From NCBI RefSeq assembly GCF_024323335.1, contig NC_066583.1, forward strand, positions 366,045,877 through 366,109,876: 64,000 nucleotides of DNA. Direction: 5' to 3'. Shown here one piece after another: positions 49,732-62,132 of the stretch. The stretch's first letter is position 1. Each line of letters begins with the position of its first letter. The notes under the pieces were generated by a model. The model ran no database searches, was not told the DNA's origin, and was given only the letters and a program-made list of their open reading frames with translations. This DNA is from Lathyrus oleraceus. Taxonomy: Eukaryota; Streptophyta; Magnoliopsida; Fabales; Fabaceae. Both the position numbers and the translations under genes were made by a program.

Positions 49732-52700
49732 AACGTGACTCCTTGCTCAGATATGATGAAGAAATTAAACTCTGGGGAGCCAAAACCTACAAATATGACT
49801 TTGACTCTGGCTGACCGATCTGTCACGTATCCCTACGGAGTACTGGAAGACGTATTGGTAAAGGTTGATGATTTATTATTTCCCGCTGATTTTGTCATCT
49901 TGGATATGCCACAAGATGTCGAAACACCATTATTGTTAGGATGACCTTTCCTTGTAATGGGCATAGCTTTGATTGACGTGGAAAGAGGAGAATTGATTCT
50001 CTATTTTAATAAAGAGTAGGTAATATTTAATGTGTTTGAAGCCATGAAACATGCTCATGAGGATTTGAAACGCTACCAAATTGGTTTGGTTGACGAATTG
50101 ATAGAAAATGTTTCTAAAGAAGAAAATCCATCATCTCCAATAGAAATGTTTTAGTGCAATCCATCGAGGAAACAGGTGGAGACGACAATAATATTAAGGT
50201 AAATGAGTTGGTACTACAATTGCAAGCAGCATAGCTGGATCGTGCTTATAAAAAATATGAAGAATTATGAGGAAGTAGTGAGGAGAAATCGATGGAGCAT
50301 GTACTAAAAGAACCCCCTGAGCATTTAAAATATATTTTTCTAAGTCAAGGAAAAAGGCACCCCGTAATTATCAATAGTACTTTGTCAAAAATCGAAGAAG
50401 AAAAGTTATTACGAGTACTAAGAGAAAACCAAAAAGTATTGGGATGGAAAGTATCAGATTTGAAGGGGATTATTCCAGCATACTGCATGAATAAAATTAA
50501 GATGGAGGAAGAGTTCAAACCAGTTGTTCAACCTCAATGACGCTTAAATCCAGCAATAAAAGAAGTGATAATAAAATAATTCCTTAAATTACTTGAAGTA
50601 GTTATGATTTCTCCTATTTCCAATAGTTTGTGGGTAAGCTCAGTGCATGTAATTCCAAAAAAAAAGGGGCACCACTGTTATTCATAATGAAAAATATGAA
50701 TTACTCCCAACATGTACTATTACGGGATGGAGAATGTGTATTTATTATTGCAGGTTAAATCTAGTCACACAGAGGGATCATTTTTCATTTCTATTTGTGG
50801 ATCAAATGCTTGAAAGATTAGCTCGACAAGCCTACTACTATTTTTTGGATGGATACTCGAGATACAACCAAATTGTTGTATATCCCACTAATCAGGAGAA
50901 AACCGTATTCACATGCCCATTTGGAGTTTTTGTGTATCGAAAGATGCCTTTCGGGCTATGTAATGTGCCAACAATGTTCCAAAGGTGTGTGCTTTCTATT
51001 TTATCTGACATGATTGAAAACTTGATAGAGTTATTTATGGATGACTTTTTTGTATTTGGTAAATTGTTTGACTGTTGCCTTGATCGATTGAATAATGTAC
51101 TTAAGAGATGTACCGAGACAAACTTGGTGTTAAATTAGGAAAAATGTCATTTTATGGTAACTGAAAACATTGTTCTTGGCCACAAAATCTCTACTAAAGG
51201 CATAGAGGTTGATCATGCAAAAATTGATGTCATAGAAAAACTTCCACCTCCGGTAAATGTTAAAGGAGTAAGGAGTTTTCTAGGTCATGCAGGTTTTTAC
51301 ATGAGATTTATTAAAGACTTTTCAAAAATTTCAAAACCCATATGTAACCTGTTGATTATGTGTGATGCTAGTGATTATGTTGTTAGCGCAGTACTTGGCC
51401 AAAGGCACACAAAGTTTTTCCATGCAATTTACTATGCCAATAAAGTTTTAAATGATAATCAAGTAAACTACACCACCATTGAAAAATAATTGCTAGCAAT
51501 AGTATTTGCTTTAGAAAAATTTCGCCCGTATTTAATTGGTTCAAAGGTTATTATTTTACATATCATGCATCTTTGAAGTATTTATTCAATAAAAGTGACT
51601 CCGAACTAAAATTGCTACGACGGGTGCTTCTGTTGCAAGAATTTGATTTGGAAATTAAAGACAAGAAAGGAGTAGAAAATATGGTGGAAGATCACCTCTC
51701 CAGGTTAGAAAATGTTTAAGTGACCAAAAATAAGCAAAGTGTTACATATACATTCCTAGACGAGCAACTGATGGCAATTAGTGAAAGAACTTGGTTTGCG
51801 GACATGGAAAATTATAAGGCGACAAATGCAGTGCCAAAAGAATACACTTGGCAACAAAGAAAACACTTCTATAAAGAAACAACATTTTATTTGTGGGATG
51901 ATCCATACTTGTTTAAGAGAAGTACTTATTATTTACTTCGCAGGTGTGTTGCATGTAAAGAAGCAGATAACATTATGTGGCACTGCCATAACTCAACATA
52001 TGGAGGACACCATAGTGGCAAGAGAACTATAGCTAAAATATTGCAGAGTAGATTTTGGTGGCCTACTCTATTTAATGACTGTAAGTTATATGTGTTTACA
52101 TACCTTGAATGCAACATAGTTGGTAACATCTCAAAACGAGACGAGATACCTCTAAATACTATGCTTGAAGTAGAACTATTTGATTGTTGGGGAATTGATT
52201 TCACGGGTCCATTTCCCCAATTAAATATGAATATTTATATTCTTGTGTGTGTTGATTATGTTACTAAATGGATGGAAGAAATTGCTTGCAATGCTAATGA
52301 TGCCCGCATTGTTACTAATTTTTTGAAAAAGAGTATTTTTGCCAGGTTCAGTGTACCTAGAGTATTAATCAGTGATGGATAAACACATTTTTGAAAAAGG
52401 TATTTGGAAAGACTGTTAGAAAAATATAATGTTAGACATAAGATGTAAATACCATATCATCCACAAACCTGTGACCAAGTTGAAGTATCGAACAAACAAC
52501 TAAAGCAAATTCTGGAGAAAACAATGGCAACATCACGAAAAGATTGGTCAACAAAATTGGATGACTCTTTGTGGACATACATAATAGATTTTAAAAGACA
52601 TTTGGGTTTCTCTCCGTATCAACTTGTGTATGATAAATCATGTCATCTCCCTGTTGAATTGGAGCATAAAGCATATTGGGTAGTAAAATTCCAAAAACTT

Positions 52701-53058
52701 TTGCAAAAAGTTAGCTGGGAGGAAGAGATTATTGAAATTAGATGAATTGAAGGAGATGTAATTATTTGTATATGAAAATGCGTAAATTTATAAGGAAAGG
52801 AAAAAAAGATATCATGACAAGAAGCTCGTAAGGCGAAACTTTCAAGTTGGCCAACAAGTATTACTATTCAATTCAAGGTTGAGATTGTTTCCAAGAAAGA
52901 TGAAGTCCAAGTGGTCAGGACCATTTATGGTCACCGATGTTTGCCAGAGTGGTGCTATTGAAATTCAAGATCCCGGTGATATGAGGAGTTTTAAAGTGAA
53001 TGGACAACGGCTAAAGCATTATTATGGAGGGGGATTCAAAGTTAAAAAGCCTTCATAA
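49732..53058 (+). pseudogene. Athila-type Ty3/gypsy protease-pol relic
   Basis: It starts inside protease, after the active site: LADRSVTYPYGVLEDVLVKV and FVILDMPQDVETPLLLG (49735-49944) are typical of the Athila lineage. RT is at about 50700-51140, with FLDGYSRYNQI, MPFGLCNVPTMFQRC and the catalytic block LFMDDFFVFG. GHKISTKGIEVDHAKIDVI and SFLGHAGFYMRFIKDFS follow. After KPICNLL (51349) it jumps to MCDASDYVVSAVLGQR, so about 50 residues of the connection are deleted. Integrase: HCHNSTYGGHHSGKRT, WGIDFTGPFP, VPRVLISDG and YHPQTCDQVE (about 51970-52480). The C-terminal WSGPFMVTDV is near 52916; similarity ends near 53058. There are several stops and no LTRs. Confidence 0.88.
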
Positions 53059-53549
53059 TATTGTCAGACCCCTGATTTTAAACGTCAAACTAATGACGGA
53101 AAATGAGCGTTGGGTGGGAGACAACCCATCAGTTATAACATGTTTTTGTTGTTTTGCAAAAATTACATTATGTTATACGAGATCTTTCATGAGAGGAATT
53201 ATCTACTCGAGCTTGCCCTTCCATTACTATTTATGTTGTCTTTAAGGAACAAGTTATAGTTGTTGTAATTTTTTTTCCAGATTTTCAAGTTTATCACATT
53301 AGCATTGAACAAATGAACAAAGAGGAACTTGATCATTAGAAAAGCAACTTACAACTTGAAGACAAAAGATGAGCAAAGAATCAAATGACTTTTACTAAAC
53401 CTTCAGATACCTCCACTAGTAAGGTTTGAGACAAACAAATTCTAGTATTCACTATTCTTTCTTATTGAGTGTATCCATGCATTATTGTTTTATCCGACTT
53501 GAACTATTTCTCATTAAATTTGTCTTGATTGAACAACATAAAACAAATA
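53059..53549. other. Post-pol sequence, no gene
   Basis: Probably the start of the 3' non-coding region of the Athila relic (GTTGGGTGGGAGACAACCC near 53110 is common after pol in this lineage), then AT-rich DNA. Frames at 53024-53245 and 53426-53608 have no recognisable domain. Confidence 0.4.
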
Positions 53550-53828
53550 CTATACACTGTCAGTGTAAAAAGTTTTACAACATAAAAAGTTTTACACTGT
53601 CACTGTAGTATTATATTAATTGTTAATTTTTCAATTTTAAAAAAGTAAGTAAATTATAAAGAGATTAATTACTATACACTGTCAGTGTAAAAAGTTTTAC
53701 ACCGTCGATTCATCACCATCATCCGTTTGTATTACTTTATAGATTTTTAAAATAAAAGTTAAACTTCTTTTAATATCCAACGTCTATGATTAACTGACAA
53801 TGTAAAATCATTTTACACTGTCAGTGTA
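53550..53828. mobile_element. Fold-back MITE-like element with TACACTGTCAGTGTA ends
   Basis: The 15-mer TACACTGTCAGTGTA occurs at 53553, 53674 and 53814, and a variant (CACTGTCACTGTA) ends at 53607. The left block 53553-53607 is itself an inverted repeat (TACACTGTCAGTGTAAAAAG against AAAAAGTTTTACACTGTCAC). The right end 53793-53824 is a second hairpin (CTGACAATGTAAAAT/ATTTTACACTGTCAG). The unit 53674-53828 has inverted ends of about 19 bp. There is no coding capacity. Similar 'ACACTGTCAGTGTA' repeats are common in legume genomes (from memory). No target duplication could be fixed. Confidence 0.7.
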
Positions 53829-55185
53829 TTTCAATTAAATTCAATTATAAAACTATTGGATCAATAAATAATTTTTACATATTTTTAATGTTTTATCAGT
53901 AATCAATTAATTAACCATAAATTATTTATAATATATAATTTTAAATACATCAATTAAATATAAATAAAATTTTCAATCAATTAATTTTTTTTTAAAAATT
54001 ATTTAAATAAATAATAACAATCAAAGCACGGGTATTTACTAGTTACTCATTATAATTATATTTGGTAGAATTATAAAATATTTGATATCATAAATTATTA
54101 CATGTGGTATTTATGAATTAGTCATTGTATATAAATAGTATGATGATGTTTAAGGAAATTGATCATATGAGAATAAATATTTACTTGTAATTTATTTTTC
54201 ACTTTTATTGAATTAATATGCAATGAAGGAGTATATTTATGGTTTGACTAACCAAAATAATTGATATGACATTGTTTTTAGTGCGGATAAAAAATTTCAA
54301 TTTATTAAAAGGTTGGTGATTAATTTTATTGAACGAGTATTGTAAAATATTTTGATGATGATTTTCAGTCGCATAAAATATTTAAAAAGAAATGTGGATT
54401 GTAATATAATTTTGAGTGGATTGTAATACAATGATAATAATTGAATATGCTTCCAATAAAAATAAATATACAATTATACTTATTTAATTTTTATCTGATG
54501 AAAAGTTATCGTTTGAAAATCATTCAAACAAATCGGCATGATACATGTTTATATAATAGACTTATATTTACCATCATTAATAATGTTGTCATTTGAAAGT
54601 CATTCAAATAGACATGAATAATAAATTTATAAGTGAATTTATTTATTTCTCCTTTGAGATGATATTCTCGTTGGAAGTGTCATTCAAATAGACTTGTATA
54701 AAATTAAATGTGAATATCAAGTTTATGGAGTAAGTATATGAGATTGGTTGACGTCTTAGTCAATATTTATTCACACAAAAAATATGTGTCTTTTTAATTT
54801 GTGTATAAAATAATTACTCAATAATAAGGTATATCTTTTATTTATGTGAAGTCAGATCATAGTGATCCTAGTCGATCTTTTGGCAAAGTCTTGTGAAGAA
54901 ATTAATTTGTGACACGTTAAGGGAAATTAAACCCAGCCATATGAAATTAACAAGTCATGGGAACCAACCTTTATGATTGGAGATGCCATGAAAAATGTTC
55001 ATATGGGTAACAACAAGTCATTGTTAGTTCTGTTAGTACAAAAAATTATTTGATTAATTTTTGCTTGCATTCTTTTCATATGATCAAAGTGATAAAGTGT
55101 TAGATATTGCATTACTGAGAGAATAAGCTTATGTAGATTTTAATGAATTTCATATCTTTTATAGTATGGGAGCTCAAATCCAAAC
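53829..55185. other. AT-rich intergenic DNA, no gene
   Basis: No supported frame. About 54490-54715 holds three degenerate copies of a block with ATTTGAAAGTCATTCAAATAGAC. At 54026-54043, GCACGGGTATTTACTAGT resembles the 3' end of a Helitron (CTAGT after one arm of a CCCGTGC/GCACGGG stem), but the matching left arm is absent, so this is only a suggestion. Confidence 0.45.
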
Positions 55186-55189
55186 TGAT

Positions 55190-55352
55190 GCATATAAAAA
55201 TCGTAAACTGATCCAAAAAAAATTGAAAAATGCAAAATAATGAATATTATTGGAAGTGTTTGAAAATCACTTATTTAAAAACCGCTCGGTTCGGATCAAA
55301 TTTCATATTGACTTTTCAAAACTGAACTGAACCGCATATATATATTTTTATT

Positions 55353-55407
<55 letters not shown>

Positions 55408-55790
55408 GGATCAAAATAATGAACTTATTCTTTTAATACTATTTATTAATTTAATTTAATCAAATTATTTTTATTATTTCATTTGTTTCAACCATATTCT
55501 ATCATTCTTATTTTGTAATATTATTTTTAATATATTATATGTTATATATTATATCAAATCTATTATTTATTATATTTTTAGAATCTTAAAAATAAATATA
55601 ATTTATATTTTGGATATCCAAAAATCGATCCAAATTAAATCGTATGAAATTGGATCGGATCGGATATTTCTAATAAATTATCCAAAACCAAACCGAACTG
55701 CAAGTAAATTTATATTTGGATCAGATGAGTTTTTAGCTCAAAATCGATCTAAATCGAACCGCAAACACCTCTACTTTATAGGTGGTGTAT
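55190..55790. repeat. Repeat with AACCGAAC/GGATCGGAT motifs around a (TA)n tract
   Basis: Both sides of the unit hold short related words: CGGTTCGGATCAAA and AACTGAACTGAACCGC on the left; GGATCGGATCGGAT, AACCAAACCGAACTGC, ATCGATCTAAATCGAACCGC on the right. Such subterminal motif clusters are seen in non-autonomous hAT-like elements. The ends could not be fixed and no coding region is present; the frame 55610-55792 is repeat translation. Confidence 0.45.
55355..55405. repeat. (TA)n microsatellite
   Basis: Nearly perfect TA dinucleotides over about 50 bp, with one ATTTTTATTC interruption at 55364-55374. The true length may be misjudged by sequencing or assembly. Confidence 0.9.
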
Positions 55791-56058
55791 GATTTGCGGC
55801 ATACACTTGATAAAATCACCTATACGAGTGTTGAGTGAGGCCGGTTGTATGAAATCTTGGAGAAATCTCTAGGGCACTCATGAAATAACAAGCAACGCAC
55901 ATAGCCTATTAGCGCACTACAACGTTAACAACAAGAATTATGGGAGTGTGATGCGGATGTTAGACCTATAACATAGGTCAAATGTTTTTGGTTCATATAG
56001 CTTGTTATCAGGATTTTATTTTACTATTATTTTTTAACTTTTGAAATATGTGGGGGAT
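55791..56058 (+). mobile_element. 3' internal end and polypurine tract of a copia-type element
   Basis: The segment ends AAATATGTGGGGGAT at 56058, a typical copia polypurine tract, directly before a TG LTR start. Upstream sequence (for example GGCCGGTTGTATGAAATC near 55840) is non-coding and looks like the usual 3' leader after RNase H, but no protein motif was found. Confidence 0.55.
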
Positions 56059-56378
56059 TGTTGTAAATTTTAAATATATTTCAAAAGTTTTAAGTAAATT
56101 TAATTTCAATTTTTAAGTGACAAATATGAGAAAATATTTCTTAAAAAAATTATTATTGTTATTATTCAATTTATTTATAATTTATAATAAAATTTAATTT
56201 TGTCAATACTTTTTTTATTTTAATGTTGATTTGAATTAGTCAAAGTTATTAAACTTATTTCTTTCTTATTTCTTACTTATATAACGATCCTCCTATTTGA
56301 ATAAAAAAAATAGAACATATAATTAGAAAAATCTCTCTTTTATTTCTTTTCTTCTTTTATTTTTATTTTTTTGTTACA
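56059..56378 (+). mobile_element. Short copia-type LTR (about 320 bp)
   Basis: It starts TGTTGTAAATTTTAAATA after the polypurine tract and probably ends TTGTTACA at 56378. TTATATAACG near 56276 could serve as a TATA box. The right boundary is a best guess from the TG...CA rule; no second LTR or target duplication is visible. Confidence 0.5.
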
Positions 56379-59092
56379 TTTTTTGATTAAGATTTTTGTT
56401 GTGGTTTTGATACTTCAGATTTATAGTGAAAAATTGGATAGAATCGATTGAATTATAGAGGATTTGCGCTTATGAAACGAATAAATTTTTAAGAACTTTT
56501 TTTTATATAATTATTTAACCATTTAACGAAACTAGTAAGTCTAAGTTAGCTATGTTGAATCCATTTTAAATATGGGTTCTTGCTAAATGCACTTTCTTTT
56601 TGGTTGAAAAAAAAACAGATGTTTTGAAAGTATAGTAGAGTACTTCTGAAAGATAATTTATTCGAAAGTCTAAACATATATTGGGGTTGGATAAAGGTTC
56701 TTTGTTGATTTAAAATATGAAACCCGAATAGTTGAAATTTCTTTCGGGGAATTTTGAGTGATTCCAATCATATTACTGTTGAAGTAGTTAAACGTAGATG
56801 TCTTAATTTGTTTGTATTGTTTCCACATAATTTTTTAACTTTTTGTGTGTGATTTGGTTATTTTATTTTTTCTTTTACCTAACTTTGTTGAAAAGTCTTT
56901 AGGTGTTTGGTTAAACCTTTAAGCTAATATGGATTAAAAATTATCAAACTCGAATAGATTCATTTGAAAAGTCATTCTAAATTTTACATAAATAAAATTA
57001 AATCTTAATATAACAACTTCATTATTTTCTATTATAATAAAATAAAAATAAACAACTAACCCATTGTTAGACAAATTGACAACAAAACTATTCTCTATCA
57101 ATAACTAGTAATTTCAATTTGATTTTTAAAATCTTGTCAATTTGAGAATTTATATTCGTATAAGTAATAATGAAGAATCATGATTTTACCTTGGAGAAAT
57201 CAAAGGAGTGAGGAATAATAATGAAGGCAATGCTATAAGATCACAAAACTATGTTTCCACATCTCCACTTAAAACATTGAGATATCAGGTATATGACTCT
57301 CATTTCTTATATCACTCTTAATCATTCCATATGGCTAGTACGTTCAGACTTCCATAAACAAATATTTATCTAACAACTTGTTTGTTTTAACTTTAAATAT
57401 CAAAAAATTATTTTGTATTTTCAAAAAATAATTTTTAAAAACATTACACATTTTTTAAATTTATTTTATCTAATTTAAAAATTTCATTTTGATATTTTAT
57501 AACATAAATATACATTATTGAATATAAAAAACAAATTCAAAATCACAATTTTTTAAAAAAAAAAGCGATTTAGTTGGTCAGATATTGATGGTGAAAACAC
57601 AAATAAATTATTTGATAAAAAAATTTAAAATAGCTTTAAAATTATATGATTTTTTTTAAAATTTTGATATTCTAAAAAAACTTAAATAAAATGATAAAAT
57701 ACTTAAAATAATATTTTAAGAATAATTATTCAAACTAAATTTTTATTTGAACATTTGTGAAAATTTTATTTGAAACATTTATGAAAAATTTATTTGAAAA
57801 TTTAGTTTACACAAAAATATATAAAAATATAAAAATCATTTAAAACAAAACTAAAACAAAAAAAAATATCAAATACAAGAATATACAAGAATATCACATT
57901 ACTATAAATCTCACCTTACTATAACACAAAAATATACAAGAATATAAGAGAGAAATATCAATACAAATTTAAAATATTTTAATTTATGGATTTTGTAAAT
58001 AAAACTTAAAAAATCTATTATATCCCATTGAAAGATCTATCACATCTCATAGCATTTAATGGAAGTCATATATTCAAATTAAATTGAATAAGAAAAATAT
58101 AGAAATAAAGAAAGAGTAAACTCTTAAATTCAAATAATGTGATGATATTCATTACCAATTATTTGGTGTGAAAACAATTCCATTGCTTTCAACATGTCTA
58201 TTTTCCATGAGATAAGAACTCTTGTGAAGAACAAAGTTAAAACGCAACTCAAACAAGTTCCATGTTTCATGATGACTAACCATATGCCATTGTCCTCCAT
58301 TATTGCAAAACTACAAATTTCCAAACTTCCAAACAAGTTGCCTAAAACGAAAGCAACATAAAATGGCAAAGTTCTTTGGATCTTTTCTAAGGGAATGGAA
58401 GAATTTTGTAGAAAAGAGATGGAAAGACTACACTGCCCTATTAAGAAAATTGGAAAACTAGAGATTCTGTTTGGTTTCAAATAATTAGTATATAAATCAG
58501 TGTTTTTTCAAACAGCTAAAATCTAGTTATTATTATTTTAAAAAGGAAAAATTAAAAATTAAAAAATTTATTTAAATCATACAGGGACAATTAATTAAAT
58601 TAAAATATTTTTAAAAATATATATAGGAACAATTAATAATGGATTCTTATAAAATTCAATGAACAATAATGTACTACATTTTATCATTATAACACCACTT
58701 TGTATTCACTTAGACATGAAATAGATGATGGTAATCATGAAATGAAATGATGAATTTAATAACTCAAATGATAGCTACAATGTTTTAATTCCACCAGGTT
58801 TAGCCATGACCTCACTGACTATTGCATATTTTCATGTTGTTGACAAACTCCAAAAGTTTAGCCATGACCTCGTATGAAATGACACCACACGAAATCATAG
58901 ATACCAGATGAAATCTTTTTAAATCATGAATTACCTTAATTTTTTAAAATGATTTATGAAATTATTAAACACATTTCTTGTGTGAGTGTATTTTTTATCA
59001 CTTTATATTTATTTCAATGTGCATACTTGCAAATGAAAACTTAATTGGAGAACACTTTCCATTTTAGATAGTACAAATTATTACGTTGTGAT
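56379..59092. other. AT-rich intergenic DNA, no recognised gene
   Basis: Very AT-rich with homopolymer tracts (for example 57380-57900). The only long frame is 58130-58480 on the minus strand (116 codons, starting MKPNRISSFPIFL), with hydrophobic segments but no recognised domain and no partner exons; it is treated as chance or an unknown relic. TTTAGCCATGACCTC occurs twice (about 58799 and 58857). Confidence 0.5.
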
Positions 59093-60518
59093 TGATGGTC
59101 AGAAAGTTATACGTAATAATGGGGGTTTGAATTGTGTATATGAAAATTTACTTATTTTTCTTAAACATGTTCAGAATTTGAGATATCAAGCTATGACTCT
59201 GATTCAAGTAAGAGTCTGAATCATACCAGAGTCTGACTTTAGAGTTTGTTGCACAGTGAAATGTAAATGCATAAGTAACTAAAGAGACATACAATATATC
59301 ATGGTTCCTCTCCAACTGAGAGTACTCCGGTCCCCTTGCAGCACAAGAGATTTTCACAATAATAACTCGGATTACAATTTTCTCAATCAAATTAGAAATA
59401 GACTTCTGCTCAAACCCTGAAGCAAGATACCTCCTTACCTGAACTACTCGTTCATGACTTCATGCTTAATCCCATAGGAATAGACTTCTGCTCTGCCTGC
59501 AAGCATGAGACTTCAATGCTCAATCAAACCTTGAAAGAGACTTTTGTTTTTTCTGCAAGCATGAGACTTCAATGCTCAACCATCCCTTGAAATAAACTTA
59601 TTTTCTCAAGCACCCAGCAAGAGACTTATCTGATCAATCTAAAAGAAAGATACTTACTCCGAGCACAACGACTAGAGTCTTCAGATTCTCTTAACAAAAG
59701 AGTCCGGTATTAATCTTGTGTTTGTGTGTGTACTTCTTAGATAAGGATATACACAAAGGTTTACACTTTTATGTTGACACTCAGAGAAGTTGGAGAGATG
59801 AGATCCTGACAACATTATTTTATACTGATTAAACATAAAGTAGTGTATCGTTGTCACGTGATCTTCTTTAGATAACTTCTGACCGGAGACTTCTTGTAGA
59901 CGTTTGTTGAAGCTTGATCTGAGTCATTATTATCTTTATACTTAACTTCCTATATCAAAGGCTTTTTGTAGAATTAGTTAAAGCATGATCAGAAGTCAAA
60001 GTATGTGTTCAAAACCCAATTGTAATGGGACTTCAGAGTCTTGGGTTCACATGTTCTGAGCTTTCCTTCATCAGAGTCTTGATCACAACTAGTCTGGATG
60101 AACACTTTCAGAGTTGATGACTTGATGTAGATAAATTCCTTTGAAGCAGTATCTTCATAATTGTCGATGAAGCTTGTTCAAAAGATGCTGAGTCATTCCT
60201 TTAAAATAGAGTTTGCTTTCTTTAAATGATTTCAGTCTTCAGAGCTTTGTTGATCTTTGTATTTCAAGTAAGCTTAGGTTCAATATCTGAAAAACTTGAG
60301 TAGACTCTTTAGAATCTGAAAGTTTGGTCCTGATCCTTCATGTTCAGAACAATTTTTCTTCCCTTTAATGGTTCTTCTGAGTGATTAACTTGATTTATAT
60401 CAAGGTTAGTGTCTTTTGATCCTGCACACTAGAACAACTATTAGTAAACCCTATTATTCATTAAATACTTTGTTATCATCAAAAAAAATTAAGGGCATGA
60501 TTTAATCTTATTCTAATA
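59093..60518 (-). mobile_element. LTR of a minus-strand copia element (about 1.4 kb)
   Basis: On the minus strand it starts TATTAGAATAAGATTAAATC at 60518 (TG mutated to TA), directly after a polypurine tract, and continues with TGATGATAACAAAG and GTGTGCAGGATCAAAAGACA, a pattern typical of legume copia LTRs. The far end near 59093 is uncertain. It contains a 56-bp tandem duplication. The minus frame 59148-59390 is LTR sequence. Confidence 0.6.
59481..59592. repeat. 56-bp tandem duplication inside the copia LTR
   Basis: Two adjacent copies share GCAAGCATGAGACTTCAATG at 59499 and 59555, with similar flanks (TAGACTTCTGCTCTGCCT and GAGACTTTTGTTTTTTCT). A third, weaker CAAGAGACTT unit may follow near 59617. 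Confidence 0.85.
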
Positions 60519-60545
60519 ATCTCCCCCTTTTTTATGATGACAAAC
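60519..60545 (-). promoter_or_regulatory. Polypurine tract of the minus-strand copia element
   Basis: Reversed, it reads TTTGTCATCATAAAAAAGGG followed by GGAGAT, then the LTR start. This is the common copia PPT context, with purines immediately before the LTR. Confidence 0.7.
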
Positions 60546-60594
60546 AAATGTATTTAAGAACAATGATTGATGATTTAATCAACACAGTCTAACA

Positions 60595-60905
60595 TCAGAG
60601 GCTGAGATTTGTAAGCTCCCCCTAAGTTAGACAGTCCATTAAGTTGAGGTTTGCAAGCTCCCGCTAAGTCTGATAGTCCTTTAAGATGAGGTTTTGTAAG
60701 CTCTTCTTAACTCCTTATCTATGTAAATTTTATCCTATAATTTTAATAAAAAAATTCTAACACCAGGGTCTGAGGTTTGTAAGCTCCCCATGAGTTTGAT
60801 AGGTCTTAGGTTGAGGTTTGTAACCTCTTCCTTTAGATTGATAGTTCATTAAGGTAAGCTTTGTAAGCTTTTCCTTAAATCCTCGTCTTTGTTTAATTAA
60901 AATTA
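60595..60905. repeat. ~43-bp tandem repeat in two blocks (higher-order repeat)
   Basis: Units like GAGGTTTGTAAGCTCCCC-TAAGTTTGATAGTCCATTAAGTT occur six times. They form two blocks of three (60598-60760 and 60765-60905), in which the third unit of each block is a distinct variant (TAAGCTCTTCTTAACTCC / TAAGCTTTTCCTTAAATCC). A three-unit module was therefore duplicated as a whole. The array lies in the 3' internal region of the minus-strand copia element. Confidence 0.75.
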
Positions 60906-62098
60906 GTCATTTAAGCTCAATAAGATAAATTACTTAAAAATATAAATAGCATAAAGCTTATAAATCAGAAGTTGTTTTGGCAGAAACTGCTTTACTCAAG
61001 TTCTAATGCTTTAGTCTCTTCTTCAATACTCTATGCACGAAATTTAGAAAAATAAAACTGACATTATCAAAAATGTTTAAGAAAGAAAGGGAAGAACAAT
61101 AAAACTGACAAGAAAAATTCAAAACAGTTTAAATGCACAGAATTTAGACATAGTTGAAAACATTAAAAAATTTGAAACAAATTAAAAGTTCTGACACCAA
61201 CTGAAATATTTGACGTCCTATTAAAACTTTTTCAAATGAAGAAGACAATTTAAAACGTTCTCAAGCTTATTCAAGAATTTTGAAATAAATTCTTTATTTC
61301 TTATGGTAAATCATTGTCGTTTCAGTTTCCAAGGAGTAATTGTGTCCAATATGACATGCTTAATTAGTGATTAGCTTTGAGAATTTTAAGGATCATAATC
61401 TTAAACACACAAAGTGTTTGATCTTTTGAAATTTTGTTACAAGAGCATAGGTTCAGGATAAAAATATAAATCCTCATTCACTCAATGTACATTTGTTTCA
61501 ATATGAACACAACTTCTGAACAATCTACTAGTCATATTGTTCCAGAGGCTCCTCTAGTCTCTGATGGAACTTCTGATCAGAAGGTCAGACCCTCTGAAGG
61601 CATTCCTTCAACTTATCTTTCTCAAAAACTGAAGCCATGGACGAAGATTAGTAGAAAGAAGAAGAATTCCAGGAGGAGATACCAATAAATGTTTCATTTC
61701 GATTTAGATGAAGAAGAGAAATCAGATTTAGATTGGGGAAACTTTTTCTACGATTGCAGACATATGGATGATTAGATTACTGTTATAAACATATTTTTGT
61801 AATCATTCCTTTTTCGTTCAATGAAGTCCTTTTTTATTTTTAATTAGCATACCATCCTTTTAGTCATTAGTTAACTCCTTTATTACAAACTGATTTAAGA
61901 AGTCCAAAATTCAGAAAGAAAATAAAACACAATACTCTTAACTTGATGTTTCTTTTTCATTCGAGTCATTTGATACATCTAATTAGCCACATAAATTTCT
62001 TTTGTTATACAATCCGAGACTAAGAACGAATACATCAAATTTACCTAAGACTCTGGACATATAAGTCTTAAGCAAAAGAAAAATTACAAAGGAATACT
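60906..62098. other. No gene recognised
   Basis: Probably the rest of the minus-strand copia element and its flank, strongly decayed. The plus frame 61485-61688 (67 codons; Lys/Arg-rich end KISRKKKNSRRRYQ) has no recognised domain and is not called. No RT or integrase motif was found on the minus strand. Confidence 0.4.
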
Positions 62099-62132
62099 CA
62101 CTACTAGAATAAGTCATTTTAGCCTCCTAGTT

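Noticed and set aside
54026..54043. Possible Helitron 3' end (GCACGGG...CTAGT)
   Set aside because: The left arm of the expected hairpin is absent and no 5' TC end or helicase was seen.
58130..58480. Minus-strand 116-codon frame with hydrophobic stretches
   Set aside because: No recognised domain, no neighbouring exons and very AT-rich surroundings; kept only as a remark in the intergenic entry.
61485..61688. 67-codon frame with a basic C-terminus
   Set aside because: Short, no recognised motif, and inside decayed copia-related DNA.
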